Positions 1 to 10,723 of a stretch of DNA of 64,000 nucleotides are shown in pieces (the first letter of the stretch is position 1; every line of letters starts with the position of its first letter). Under the pieces are notes generated by a model. It was not told the DNA's origin, made no database searches, and saw only the letters and a list, made by a program, of their open reading frames with translations. A program made the translations under genes and the position numbers. This stretch comes from Sphaerulina vaccinii (lineage: Eukaryota > Ascomycota > Dothideomycetes > Mycosphaerellales > Mycosphaerellaceae). Where the stretch lies: contig JAKUDP010000002.1 in NCBI GenBank assembly GCA_022570795.1, positions 2,170,001 through 2,234,000 of the forward strand, in the 5' to 3' direction.

Positions 1-798
1 TACCGCAAAGCTGCTCTCAAGTCTCACCCCGACAAAGTTGCAGAAGAACACAAAGACGCTGCGCACAAGCAATTCCAAGAAATCGCATTCGCATACGCCA
101 TCCTCTCCGATGAGAGGAGGAGGAAACGCTACGACACTACTGGCTCGACCGAGGAAAGTCTTGATATCGAAGACGACGACTTCAATTGGGGCGACTTCTT
201 CAGAGCGCAGTTCAAGGATGTAGTTACTGAGGAGAAGATCAATGACTTCGCGAAAGAGTACAAGGGCTCTGAAGAAGAGAGGCTGGCAGTGCTGGAAGCG
301 TATACGAAATGTAAAGGTTCGATGAGCAAACTCTACGACTATGTCATGTTGAGCGATATGACCGAGGATGAGGATCGATTTCGTAAGATAATCGATGAGG
401 CAATTGAGAAAGGGGAAGTGGAAGATCTGCCGAAGTACTCTGGCGAGAGTGAGAAGACTAGAAAAGCTAGGATTGCAAAGGCGAGGAGGGAGAAGGAGAG
501 TGAGGCTGATGAGGCGGAGGAGCTAGGGGAGGAGATCAAGAAGAAAAGACAAGCCAAGGAGAGTGGGGGTGCAGGTGGGATAGGAGATTTGGCAGCGTTG
601 ATTCAGCAGAGGCAGCAAGGAAGGGCGGAGAACTTTCTTGAGGGGCTGGAGGCGAAGTATGCTGCTAAGGAAAAGGGCAAGAAGGGCAAGAAAGGCGCGG
701 CTGCAATGAATGAGCCGCCCGAGGAGGCTTTTGCTGCTATGGGGAAGAAGCGTGATGCCGTTGAGGGAGCGAGGAAGAAGAGTAGGACTCGGAAGTAG
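1..798 (+). CDS. DnaJ co-chaperone, DNAJC9-like (5' partial)
   Basis: The frame is open from base 1 to the TAG at 796-798, so the N-terminus lies outside the window. The first residues carry the J-domain HPD motif (SHPDK) and the helix IV segment (YDTTG). The rest follows the DNAJC9 layout: an acidic linker (EDDDFNWGDFF), the YKGSEEERLAVLEAY block, a GEVEDLPKY segment, a charged coiled coil, an AALIQQRQQ motif, and a Lys-rich nuclear-type tail (KKSRTRK). Animal DNAJC9 is a histone H3-H4 chaperone that recruits Hsp70, so a nuclear Hsp70 co-chaperone role is inferred by homology. No intron is visible in the part present. Confidence 0.85.
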   Translation, partial: YRKAALKSHPDKVAEEHKDAAHKQFQEIAFAYAILSDERRRKRYDTTGSTEESLDIEDDDFNWGDFFRAQFKDVVTEEKINDFAKEYKGSEEERLAVLEAYTKCKGSMSKLYDYVMLSDMTEDEDRFRKIIDEAIEKGEVEDLPKYSGESEKTRKARIAKARREKESEADEAEELGEEIKKKRQAKESGGAGGIGDLAALIQQRQQGRAENFLEGLEAKYAAKEKGKKGKKGAAAMNEPPEEAFAAMGKKRDAVEGARKKSRTRK

Positions 799-999
799 AG
801 CACTGCACCGAGATTCCAGTCCAAGACATAGCTTGCCTTCGAAAGCATGGCTATGCGAAAGATACGATACGATACCCAGAATGCATACCCACAAAGCAGA
901 ATTCGAATGCATATGGCCCTCTGTCTCGCCTCCCACTCACTAGCCCATATTCCTAGTGATGACGCGGAAGGGGATGTCCATGACCTTGATCGCTCAATT

Positions 1000-1945
1000 C
1001 GCATACATGTACAAACTCCATTCCTCGTCCATCGATACCTAGTCGGCTTTGGTCTAGCGGTCTAACCATTAAGTCGTTGGCCTAGCTAACGCTTGGCAAG
1101 CACGGTCAAAAGGCATGTTATGAGGCCGAAGTGGTCTAGAATAGGTCTGGCTGCGCCCTTGCTGCTACTAACAGTGAGAAGTCGATTGTTTTTGCCTCGC
1201 AATCTGACTTTTTGCAATAACGACACCTTACTGCGTGATATTCATATATCCGCCAATGGTTCGCTTCCCAACGATCGGCCTTGGTCTAGTGGAATACCAG
1301 TAAGTCGTTAGCGTGTGCTGATGCTTGATAGGCACGTTCACGACACACGCTGCGAAGCCTAATATGCTTCTCGCTTTTCTGTCATGGCGGAAGGAGACAC
1401 AAGGAAGAGGCTGATTCTTTCGCTCCTTGATACGCTTCTTTTGCATTTCGCACTAGATCGACCAAGGAGTGTTACCTCCATATACCAGTCAGCATTTGGC
1501 TCATCAACAATCGGTCTTGGTCTAGTGGTGTACCAGTAAGTCGTTAGCGTATGCTGATGCTTGGTGAGCACAGACACGATGCAAACCTCCAAGCTATATC
1601 TGCTTGTAACGAGTGTATAAAAATGGCGTGAATCGACACTGCGAGAAGGAGAGGCCGAAATTTTTGCTCCGCGAGCAATCACTCTGCATCCCCTTCTAAA
1701 GCATCCCAGCAGTGTGACCTCCATATATCAGCCAGGATCTCGCTCCTCAATGGTCGGTCTTGGTCTAGTGAGAGTTTCAGTAAGTCGTCAGCCTTGTTGA
1801 TGCTTGATGGCAAGTGATGTTACGCAAAGTCCCAAGCCATATCGGCTTGACCCCACGCTTCCTTACTGTGAGAGGCAGGCCGATTGTTTTGCTCTTGTTT
1901 TGCTGCTCCGAACTAGCTATTTCAATTGCAATTGGGTGTGGTCCC
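1000..1945. repeat. Four degenerate ~235-bp tandem repeats
   Basis: The core TCGGYYTTGGTCTAGTGG recurs at 1043 (one mismatch, GCGG), 1275, 1511 and 1754, spaced 232, 236 and 243 bp. It is followed each time by a variant of CAGTAAGTCGTTAGC and a TGCTTG-type motif. Other parts also recur, for example CTCCATATAYCAGYCAG before copies 3 and 4, and a GAGGCCGA/GGCCGATTGTTTTG block. Copies are diverged by point changes and small indels, so the array is old. The core fits the RNA polymerase III A-box consensus. The array fills the gap between the convergent DnaJ and M3 peptidase genes and encodes no credible protein. Confidence 0.8.
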
Positions 1946-1985
1946 TCTAAACTCTCCACGACCTTCTACTAATCGTCACCTGCCT

Positions 1986-4856
1986 TCAGAAATCCCTATA
2001 ATCCCTCCTCTTCATCCCCGTCCCCGCCTCAATCCCCAAATCCCTATAAAAGTTCTCATCACTCGCATTCCGTCCAAGGAACGCCGACACAGTCTCATCA
2101 AAACGCTTCGTATTCCCCGGCTCCAGCACAATATGTCTCCACCTCCCTCCAGCCTCTGAAGAGAAAGGATCAGCCTTAAAAGCCTCATAAAACACATCTT
2201 TGCACTGAACACGACTCCACGTATACCCATAGTACTGCGCCTGATACCCTTCCATCAAATGCGTAAAAGTGCTTTGAAAATGAGCCCATCTCCAACCTTT
2301 CGGGGAAATGTTCTCTTCGCCGATGATGTGTGTGATGTTGGTACGCATTTGGTTCCAGGTTACGGTTGTGTCTATGGTTTTGGCGGATTCTTGGGAAGGT
2401 TGTTCGTGAATCACCATGTCGTATTTCGAGTACATTGTTTGTCTGGTTTCGTAGACTCCCGCTCCTGCGTTTTTGTTTTTCAGGATGTTGTCGATTTGGT
2501 CATCGGAAAGCGTCTCTGGCGGTTGTTGAGCAGTAGTATCGTTTTGTTCTTTCTTCCAGACTTCGAGGTTCGAAGGTGAGAGGTAAGAGTAGTGTTTGCT
2601 GAGACGTTTGAGGACTTTCCGATCGTAGGACCAGTTTTCCATTAGTTGAGATGGTAATTCGATGAAGTCGGGAGGAGTGCCATTGAAACCGTGGAATCGG
2701 CCATATTTGGTTTTGGAAACAAGGAAGTGGGTGCAGTGGCCGAGCTCGTGGAGCAGGGTCTCGAGGTCTTTGCGGACAAGGAGTGTTGGTTTCGCGGAGG
2801 TGGACGTTCTCTGGTGGAGTGTTGAGTGAGTAGTCTGTGTGAAGGTGGTCTTGATGCATATGACTTACGAGATTCAAGACTGCTCCCACCGTCGGGTAAT
2901 GTCTAGAACCATCTGCTCTCTCGAAGCCATTTTGAATGCCAATCGCAAAAGAGCCGGATGCTTTGCCTTCCTTGAAGCGTGCATTAGCCATTGCTCTCCA
3001 TCATATGATTTCGGAACTCACTCTATGGAAAAGGTCAACGTAGAGATAGCCCACGAACCCTTTAGCTGATAGTGTGAGTGTTAGCAGGGCTCCAGGCTTC
3101 AATTGACAATGATCTGGAACGGGCATCGGAGTCGCTTGTTGCAGTGCTCTCCGTGTTGTCCTCCGTCTCATGCTCATCGTGGTTTTACTATGCAGAACTG
3201 GAACTTACTTACCATCTTCGCCTTCCTCCTCATTGTTCCAGACCTCAAACAGCTCCACATCTGGGCTCCATACCAGATCGCTGCCGTTCCCAGTAGCTGA
3301 CTTCTTATCCGCATCCTCGCCTTCGATCTTGAAGTAACGCAGCGAATATACCTCGCCATACATGTCGAGGACGTTCTGTACGATCGTGATGTGTTCAAAG
3401 TACTCGGAGATGAATTCGTTGTCGACTTTGTAGACTTCTTCGTCAAGTCTTGTGAGATAGTATTGTCTGGAGGCGACTCAGTTCCGATATCAAGAATGCG
3501 TCAGGAGCGACAAGTCGAGACTTACTCATCCCAGAGGTAGAAGTTGTCGGCGTTTCCTAGAGGGTAGGGTGTCAGTGTGAAGTCTGTGGGCACGTAGCAT
3601 GGTGGGATATTTGTCAAGAGAAGACTCATGGCCAAAGGGAGGTGTCCAAGATATCGTCTGCCTCACAAGGACCACTTCCGCAACTTACCTTCTTCGTCCA
3701 GCTTCAGCTGCTTCATTTCTGCGATTTCCTCATCATTGGCCGCAGTCAACCGATCTTGGATCTTGTCAAGGAGATCATCGACTGCTTTAGGCGTATTGGC
3801 CATGGACCCTTCAATCTGTAGCGTAGCATAATTCGGGTACTCAAGTAAACGAGCATACTCATCGCGAAGCGCAATAGCTTCCTTTAGTCTCCCAATGTTT
3901 TCCGGTGCTTTGTTGAAGTAAGTGACTACCAGCGAATGTCGTATTGTAGCATTCTTGCAGTATTGAGCAACCTTCAAGTAAGTATCCAGAATGTCAAGAG
4001 GTAGAACCAATTTGCCAGCGTTCTCGTCCTTGCCCTTTTCCAAGCCGTCTAGGAAGTCCTGAGGTACGCCATCCAATTCCTGAGGCGTAAAGTACAGAGT
4101 CGTATTGTCTTCTGAAGCTGCTCGCCCGAACTCATCCCCGAGGTCTCCAAGCCTCTTGCCGATGTCGCTCAGTCTCGTTCGATTGGGACCATCAGCCACA
4201 CCGAAGCCTTGACGTTGGAACTGATGCCAGAGGCTTTCGATGAGCTGACGGTCTTCATCATCGAGGTTCGTATCATTGACTTGCCTCTGGTATACATTGT
4301 CAATCAAGGCGAAGAACTCTGGCGATGTACTGGTCTTCACATATCCCTCGTCCAATACAGCAGACGCATTTTGACACGCTTCCGAGAGCTTGCTGTCTGC
4401 TCCAACAGACTGGAGCAGGTATATGATAGTTTGCTCCGGGCCTTGCTCATTCTCAAGCTGGATATAGGGCAGTACCAAATTTTCAAAGGTCGCATCTTCT
4501 GGTTTGATGTTCTTGATGAATGAATCCACGGCTGCTGCCTCCCCTGCAACGAGGTCGTCTGCAAGCTTTGCAATGCTGTCGACAGTAGCATTGAATATCT
4601 GTGGTGGCTGGGGAGCCTTCTGGTCACCATCGTTACTGGATTTTGCTTGGTGCTGTGAGCGTGCAGTGACAATGCGGTGAGTATGCCAGTTTGGCGCTCG
4701 TGTGTATAACGAGAATGAGGCATCTTGGTGTGCGGTGCGGCTTCCCGCTATGGCTACCACCACCAAGAAGACCAAAAAGGAGAGGCAGTATCGCCATCTT
4801 GAGCTGCGTTTGGTGTCCTTGATTTGTTGCCATGCTAGACTGTGTGAAAGAGCCAT
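1986..4856 (-). CDS. M3 family zinc metallopeptidase, membrane-anchored or secreted
   Basis: Six exons fit by eye: 4856-3689, 3556-3526, 3466-3213, 3065-3022, 2970-2869, 2810-1986 (807 aa; introns 132, 59, 147, 43-51 and 58 nt). The zinc site HELGH is encoded near 2741-2755, with the downstream ligand region PSQLMENW. Upstream are the usual family blocks (GYLYVDLFHRE; ELWD/YYLTRLDEE). Thimet oligopeptidase/saccharolysin relatives degrade short peptides. Unlike the cytosolic enzymes, this one has an N-terminal hydrophobic segment (about residues 23-38, LSFLVFLVVVAIAG) after a basic stretch, so it is either a signal anchor or secreted. Asn-x-Ser/Thr sites in the N-terminal part fit the secretory route. 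Exon joins restore conserved blocks; exact splice sites remain a by-eye model. Confidence 0.9.
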
Positions 4857-5652
4857 AGCTATCTTAGTGATGAGCTTTTGTGAGATCTGAGACCTCTCAT
4901 CAGCTGGACCAAGCCATAGTTATAAGATACATCATGCATCCTTGCTCAACTATGTCCGCAAGGTTATCCGCGTCCAACAATCGCACATCGCACAACGAAC
5001 CCAAGCGTAGCGTATTTCACTTCCAAGTACAAGCGCTACACTGGTATGCGGCAGTTCGCTATCACGCCAGGAAGTTACATGTAACTCGCCATTGAGAGAA
5101 TGTCTACCTGGGATAGCAAGGCTAATTTGCTTACGAATATGCCCAGTGAAGGAAGTGTCCCCGTATATATTCGGTTTCGTAGGCTGTTAAGGCCTGATCG
5201 CTGTGCATGGGGTTTATGCAACATGCGACGCATCTCATCTGCGGACCTTCGCACGCCGCTCAGACCCCGAGAGAATGATACAAGACCTAATTGCCACAAT
5301 CCGGATCTATTATTGCAGTCGACGTTGGGAAACAGAATCCGGAGGACCTGCTGAAGGAGTCGTGTATAACCTGCACACCGTGAAGCAAGCAGAATGAAGT
5401 CCTTCTACAGTTGCTACCTTCATCATGCTTTGTGAAGCTCCGTAAAGTAAGTTAGTAAGTCAACTTCTTGTTCTTGTATCCTGGGAAACCTCCGGCTCGT
5501 GCTGCTCCCGGTCGGCATTGCGGGCCTCTGCAATCGCGGCCGCATTGCTGCTTCCAGACTTAGGTCTGAGGTCCCTGGTGGATAAGAGGACCCCAATCTC
5601 AGTCACTCAATCTGTAGCGAATGCGTGTCGTCCAGGTCGACAAAGCTTAAGA

Positions 5653-5675
5653 ACCTGCCAGCGGAAATGGCAGGT
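5653..5675. repeat. Perfect 8-bp inverted repeat
   Basis: ACCTGCCA and TGGCAGGT flank a 7-base loop. It could form a small hairpin or bind a dimeric protein. No function can be assigned. Confidence 0.6.
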
Positions 5676-7039
5676 ATTGGCTGCTCTACGCATACCACAG
5701 TAATGCTTGTTGCTCGTGTACCGTGCGCTGCCAGGTTCGCGAGCCATGTGGTCTTGGAGGCACTTGTGGTCTGAATGCGGTCCTTCAATCGTATGGGCTG
5801 ACCCGCGAGATGCCACGTATGTAGTCGGAGGGTGTAATGGGATGCAAGAAGGGTAGGAGTAGGAAGAGCAGGAGAAAGGAGAAAAGCGCGTGTGGAATTC
5901 CTCTTGAACAAGAACCGGCATTCGCGGGTTCTGGTACGCGCACGTATTTCCTCGTACAATCTGTGTCCAAACGAGTAATCCCTGCCACAATACATAGACT
6001 AAGGTATAGGTATATGAAAGACCTCAAAAGTAGAACACGCTGATGTCTCTTCGATACCTATATAATCTCTACGAGGCTGCTCTCGAGAGCATATTACCTT
6101 CCACGTGTGGTGTGTTTGGCGAAGTGGAGGTGTGGAGAATAATATGCCAAGATGAACAAGATGAAGAACCTTTTAGCGTGTTCTTAGTCAGCTCTCTCCT
6201 GACCCATCATAGAAGTGACAGAACCAACCTCGAACACGTCTGCAACTTCTGGGCAACGCCTGTGCCGCCCAACTCGTTCCTCCTACCCCTTCAATCTACG
6301 AACACTCGCAGGAGACGAGCTGAAGACGACTTCGATACAGCTGGCAATCAGCTATTTTCACTCGCGCGGCGCGTAGTGCAGCACCGTGAAATGCAGGATT
6401 TAGCTGCCCCTCGACCACGCAGAAACTCGTGGTGGCGGTCTCAAGCACCAAGATACCTCAGCCTTAACCAAGAGTCAAAGACTTCTCTGCCAATCGCAGC
6501 TCCAAGAACTCTTGGTACCTGGCATTAGTGCCCTCGGCAGGCGCCTGCACAAGCAGCTATTGTCCCGCTGCTCTTGGCTATTGTACCCTTTTCCGTATTG
6601 TGCGCCGACTGGGTGAACCAGTTCACAATACCGCCGAGCCTCACGATGAAACTCCTTGGACGCGAGAATAAGGACAAATTTTCTTCTGTACACTGCAGGA
6701 GCACTGCCAAAGCGGCATAATGAATCGGTTCGCGACCAATCTGGAGTGGTTCAGACACCATCAGAAACAGGGACTCGCCTACTGCGGCCACCAATTTCCC
6801 CTAGACCATCCCGTTCGAGTACCTCTGCCAAGTCTGGTCATTGTCGTGTATAGCGCGCCTTGGCCTATAAGGAGCCCCAGTTGCCGTCGCGGCGGCGCGA
6901 TAGGTATCGTTAACGCCTGCCCATTGTTGCTCTGTTTTTGCCGCTTCACTCACCCAAATCGATTGAGTCGCCGGTTGACTCTCGCTCACACCTCACATTC
7001 TTTTCCTGCTATTGTGGTTGACCTTTACCTATTGTGCAA

Positions 7040-7193
7040 CCTCACCACTCCCTCGACTATTGTCGGCAGTCACTCTTTTTAAAATTACTTCCACACGCTC
7101 TCTACCAGGACACTCATTCGCACCTAACCACTCCTTTTCAACGAACGAATCTAGCTACGCCAGTCAACGACCATACGAAAGCGAGAAACAAAG
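7040..7193 (+). promoter_or_regulatory. Pyrimidine-rich promoter/leader of the DUF1996 gene
   Basis: The 150 bases before the ATG are rich in C, T and CA (CACTCCTTTTCAACG and similar) and contain few G. Such leaders are common before well-expressed ascomycete genes. The limits and the transcription start are inferred only from composition. Confidence 0.35.
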
Positions 7194-8654
7194 ATGAAGG
7201 CTACAGTATACGCCGCCGTCGCGGCTCTAGCAATCACTGCTGAGGCAGGAACCCCACAGTTCGTCATGTACACCCCGGGTGGTGACAGCGATCTTGTGGA
7301 GCGCATGGATGCCATTGTGTCGCCAGGAAAGATTAGCGCCCACACCCACCAGATCTTTGGCTCGAATGGAGCCTCTCCGGACATGACTTACGAGTCTTTG
7401 CAGAAGTCGGACTGCAGCACTGTTGGAAATGCGGCCATGAGTGGAAACTCGCAGGACAAGTCAGTGTACTGGCATCCTTCGCTGTACGCTGAAGCAGCAG
7501 ATGGCTCGGGATATGTGCGCATTCCAAGTGGAGGTCATAAGATGTACTACCGTGACGTCGGAAACTCTGCCGACAAGAAGGCCGATCCTTTCGAGTTTCC
7601 CAAGGGCTTCCACATGATCGCTGGCGACCAGACAATGCGTGCTGCAAATCCAGACACTCAGCACCAACTCATCACTGAGTGGATCTGCCACACCAGCACT
7701 GGCATGGTTTTGGGTGTTGATCAAAAGTCCGGCTTCCCCACAGATGTGTCGAACTGCGACTCCTACCCTGGTTTTGCCGGTTCGATCCACTATCCCCACT
7801 GCTGGAATGGCGAGGATGCCAAAGTCAACGACAACAGTCACATGGCTTATCCAGAGGGAGATCCTCAAGGTGGCCCATGCCCAAGCACTCACCCAATCCG
7901 CCTTCCTCACATCTTTATGGAGAACTTCTTTGATCTTGCCAAAGTTCACAACCAGATCAAGCCAAATACCTTCGTCCTATCTCAAGGTGACCCAACTGGC
8001 TATGGCTGGCACGCCGACTTCTTCAACGGCTGGGACGAGGGTGCGATTCCAGCTCTCATCGCATCTTGCCCAAACCCCTTCTACGGAAACGAGGATGTTG
8101 GCACATGCCCATCTTTCAAGGGCTTCAGCACCAAGAGCACCGATTGCAAGCTTACAACCACATACAAGGAGAACAACGACTCACCTGGCCAGTATCTTCC
8201 AGGTTGCAACCCAATCACTAAGGTCAACCCAGCACCAAAGATGATGGCTGCTGCCCTGGGCGTGTGCTCGAATGAGTGTACTCCAGCCGGCTCATCGAAC
8301 GCTAGCAGCGGCAGCGCAAACAGCGCACCGAGCTACAAGGCCTCATCTTCTGCAGCCAGTGCTCCAAAGTCCAGATCTTCTGTCAGTGCTCCAAGCTACG
8401 GCAAGTCCAGCTCTTCGACCACTAAGGCTGCCGAGGGACCCACCACTCTGGCTACCACCTACTCTGCTCCTTCGCCAGCTGCCTATGCAGATGCTGCTAA
8501 GAACGCCGTCAACGATGACGTTGACGTTGTATGGGTCACCAAGATGGTGACTGTTACTGCAGACAACTACAAGCGCGATGCTGCTCCGACTCCTGCTGCT
8601 AAGCGTCACAACCACCTCCACAAGCACAGGCGTCACATGGACAACCATATCTAA
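7194..8654 (+). CDS. Secreted DUF1996 protein with His-rich C-terminal tail
   Basis: A single exon of 486 aa begins with a signal peptide (MKATVYAAVAALAITAEA). The DUF1996 family blocks are evident: SAHTHQIFG near residue 48, CNSYPG-like NCDSYPGFAG, HYPHCWNGED, HMAYPEG and HADFFNGWDE. This is a fungal extracellular family without a settled biochemical function. After about residue 365 comes a Ser/Ala-rich linker, probably O-glycosylated, and then a tail with two KR sites. The last 15 residues, after the second KR, contain six His. A metal-binding role for the tail is inference. No intron is needed. The start follows a CA/CT-rich leader. Confidence 0.9.
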   Translation: MKATVYAAVAALAITAEAGTPQFVMYTPGGDSDLVERMDAIVSPGKISAHTHQIFGSNGASPDMTYESLQKSDCSTVGNAAMSGNSQDKSVYWHPSLYAEAADGSGYVRIPSGGHKMYYRDVGNSADKKADPFEFPKGFHMIAGDQTMRAANPDTQHQLITEWICHTSTGMVLGVDQKSGFPTDVSNCDSYPGFAGSIHYPHCWNGEDAKVNDNSHMAYPEGDPQGGPCPSTHPIRLPHIFMENFFDLAKVHNQIKPNTFVLSQGDPTGYGWHADFFNGWDEGAIPALIASCPNPFYGNEDVGTCPSFKGFSTKSTDCKLTTTYKENNDSPGQYLPGCNPITKVNPAPKMMAAALGVCSNECTPAGSSNASSGSANSAPSYKASSSAASAPKSRSSVSAPSYGKSSSSTTKAAEGPTTLATTYSAPSPAAYADAAKNAVNDDVDVVWVTKMVTVTADNYKRDAAPTPAAKRHNHLHKHRRHMDNHI

Positions 8655-9338
8655 ATGGGTCCGGCTATTCGCTTCTTGGATATGGACTTGTATCTGGATG
8701 CAGTTTTCTTTCTTGGCTATTTTGAAAGTTCGATCGTATGCGACAGGGAGCGAGCAATAAACACGCGTACATATGATGAAAGATGGAAAAGAGTCGCTGG
8801 GCAAGACCGGATCACAAAAAGGATGTATTTGGAGACGAGCACCCGACTCGACAATCTGACATAGTACATCTGGAGCACAGCACTTTTCCACCACTCACGA
8901 TGAGAACGATGCGATGATGACACTTCCTGCGTTCTGCGTTAGATGGGGAACACTTCTTTTCCGTGTATAAAGAAAATTTGATATACCCAGTTTTGCCGAG
9001 ACGGTACACAAGCACTCGTTTGATGAGTGCCCAGCTTTTCTTGAAGTCCTTCATTTTAATGGTAGCCATTTGCTGACGAGTACAGCCAAGCCATACTGAT
9101 GATAATCACATCACAGTGCAATACAAGCTGCTCCTCGTCAGCAGTTCACATGACTGCCAGCCAAGTAACAGGATGCATAGCACCAGGAGCACATGCCCTC
9201 ACGTGAGTGTGTGCGCGCTTAGACTTCATCCTTCCTGATCGACACTGGCGGCACAGCACAAGTGGGGCATGCAAGCTGGACTTGTCCAAGAACTTCACTT
9301 CAATGTCAGAAAATCGACACTTCACGATTACATAGTGA
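8655..9338. other. Intergenic, no gene seen
   Basis: This is the 3' flank of the DUF1996 gene and the approach to a damaged secreted-protein locus. No domain-bearing frame is present on either strand. Confidence 0.6.
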
Positions 9339-10207
9339 CCACGAGCAAGAGTGCACACGCTGCTTTTTCTGTCGCTGTTGATTTCGAGGGTGCTAGCTTT
9401 TAGCATTCAAGAGCTGCCATTAGTAGGCAATACCCAGATCTTGCTTAGCTCGAATGATGAAGCGAGCACAGAGAGTCCCAGCTATCGATACGACTTGACA
9501 GTAAGTAGGTTTCTATCAATGCACAAAGGCAACGCCTGCAAGGCTCGAAGAAAATGGTCGTTGCAGCCCTTGCGCTGGCTCTGCCCCGAGCTGCGTAAAT
9601 CACACCGCGAAGCAGAGATACTTTAGGTGTAGAATTAACACTTCTGATTATTCTCCATTGTCACGCGGGAAGATGCCGAGTGACTTAGCTCTGGTTTAAG
9701 CGGCATGGGCAAAGTTCAAAGCTGGAGAGGCGGCAACGACTATTCTCCTCGACCCTGCTGACTTGATCCCAATTCGACTCCTTCCCCTCGTCAGTGAAAG
9801 ACACATTCCGCGATGTCGAATATCTCTTCCTACTGAACTTCTCCCGCTTCGACGTAGCGAACACAACTCAAGCAGTAGAGCAAGATCTCCTCGATGAGTT
9901 AGACTCGGACTGCGCCTCCTGGCCCAACTCCAACGCCATCTTCTCTCAAACAGGTAAACTCGCTTCATTCCATCTCGACCCTTCCATCGCACGCCAAAAC
10001 AACATATCTGAGTACTTCGATCTCGAAAGTATATACTTTAAGGTCACAGGTCCAATATCGAATAAAATCAAAGTCGTAATGCAAGCGTATCGTGTACATA
10101 ATGATGAGATCTTGGAATCTTTCCGCATAGACAAGGTCTTCTGGGAGGAGGGGACTTTCGTCAAGCCGGTCATAGGTGATCTTACAGGTGATGTACAAGA
10201 GTGGTGA
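9339..10207 (+). pseudogene. Damaged or mis-modelled small secreted protein gene
   Basis: A frame from 9351 encodes a convincing signal peptide (HTLLFLSLLISRVLAFS) and ends at a good donor, ACA|GTAAGT near 9499. Its first codon is GTG, and no in-frame ATG exists back to the stop at 9336. A second open stretch, 9767-10207, encodes about 145 residues beginning DSFPSSVKDTFRDVEY and ending GDLTGDVQEW with a TGA. The frame between them (about 9700-9790) shifts: the segment encoding AATTILLDPADLIPIRLLPL lies in another frame. I could not join the pieces with normal introns. I recognise no family. It is either a decayed gene or one with an unseen upstream exon. Confidence 0.45.
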
Positions 10208-10723
10208 CCTGGCTGAGATAAGAAAGTTAACCGCGTGGCTATAGAAGCTATGGTGTTGGGAGGGAATGAGAGGTGGCCACTTTGTGTGGGGGAGATACAG
10301 ATGCGGTTGTACATTCTGTCAAGGGAAGGAAAGTGAGTGAGACAACGGAGATACTTTCAAAATCATCTCTGCCCATGAGCAATGATTAAGCCAACAGACC
10401 TTCAGACAGGGAGCGATTTGATCTTGGATGTGTTTTTCAGAGACATCTGTCACAAGGACGAACCAGGAGAAATTGCATGAAGTACCATAGAGCGCACATG
10501 GTGCGAATAAGATACGAATAGACTTTCGACAGAGTGTTCGATGATTTGAGATGGTGAGAGATTCGAACAGAAATGAGAAGAGCATAGCGAAACAACCGAC
10601 GCTCTCGTTGGTTGAGTGTAGACGTGCTGTACATCCGTATCTAATGAGCTGCGTTTATCCTTCCTTCGTTGATGTATTTCGTCATTTGCTCGGTCCGATG
10701 CCACCATTTCGGCCTGCGACCAT
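10208..10723. other. Intergenic, no gene seen
   Basis: This is the shared 3' region of the secreted-protein locus and the convergent Zn2Cys6 regulator. Frames here are short and show no family features. Confidence 0.6.

Larger units (their letters stand above)
4857..7193. other. 2.3-kb region without a recognisable gene
   Basis: Short frames occur on both strands (for example 6043-6528 +) but none shows a domain, signal peptide or consistent splice pattern. It holds the 5' flank of the M3 peptidase (right end of that gene at 4856) and a pyrimidine-rich leader from about 7040 to 7190 before the DUF1996 gene. A small inverted repeat lies at 5653-5675. Nothing else is supported. Confidence 0.6.

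Noticed and set aside
6043..6528. 161-aa plus-strand frame
   Set aside because: No family features, no splice pattern, and composition like the surrounding non-coding DNA.
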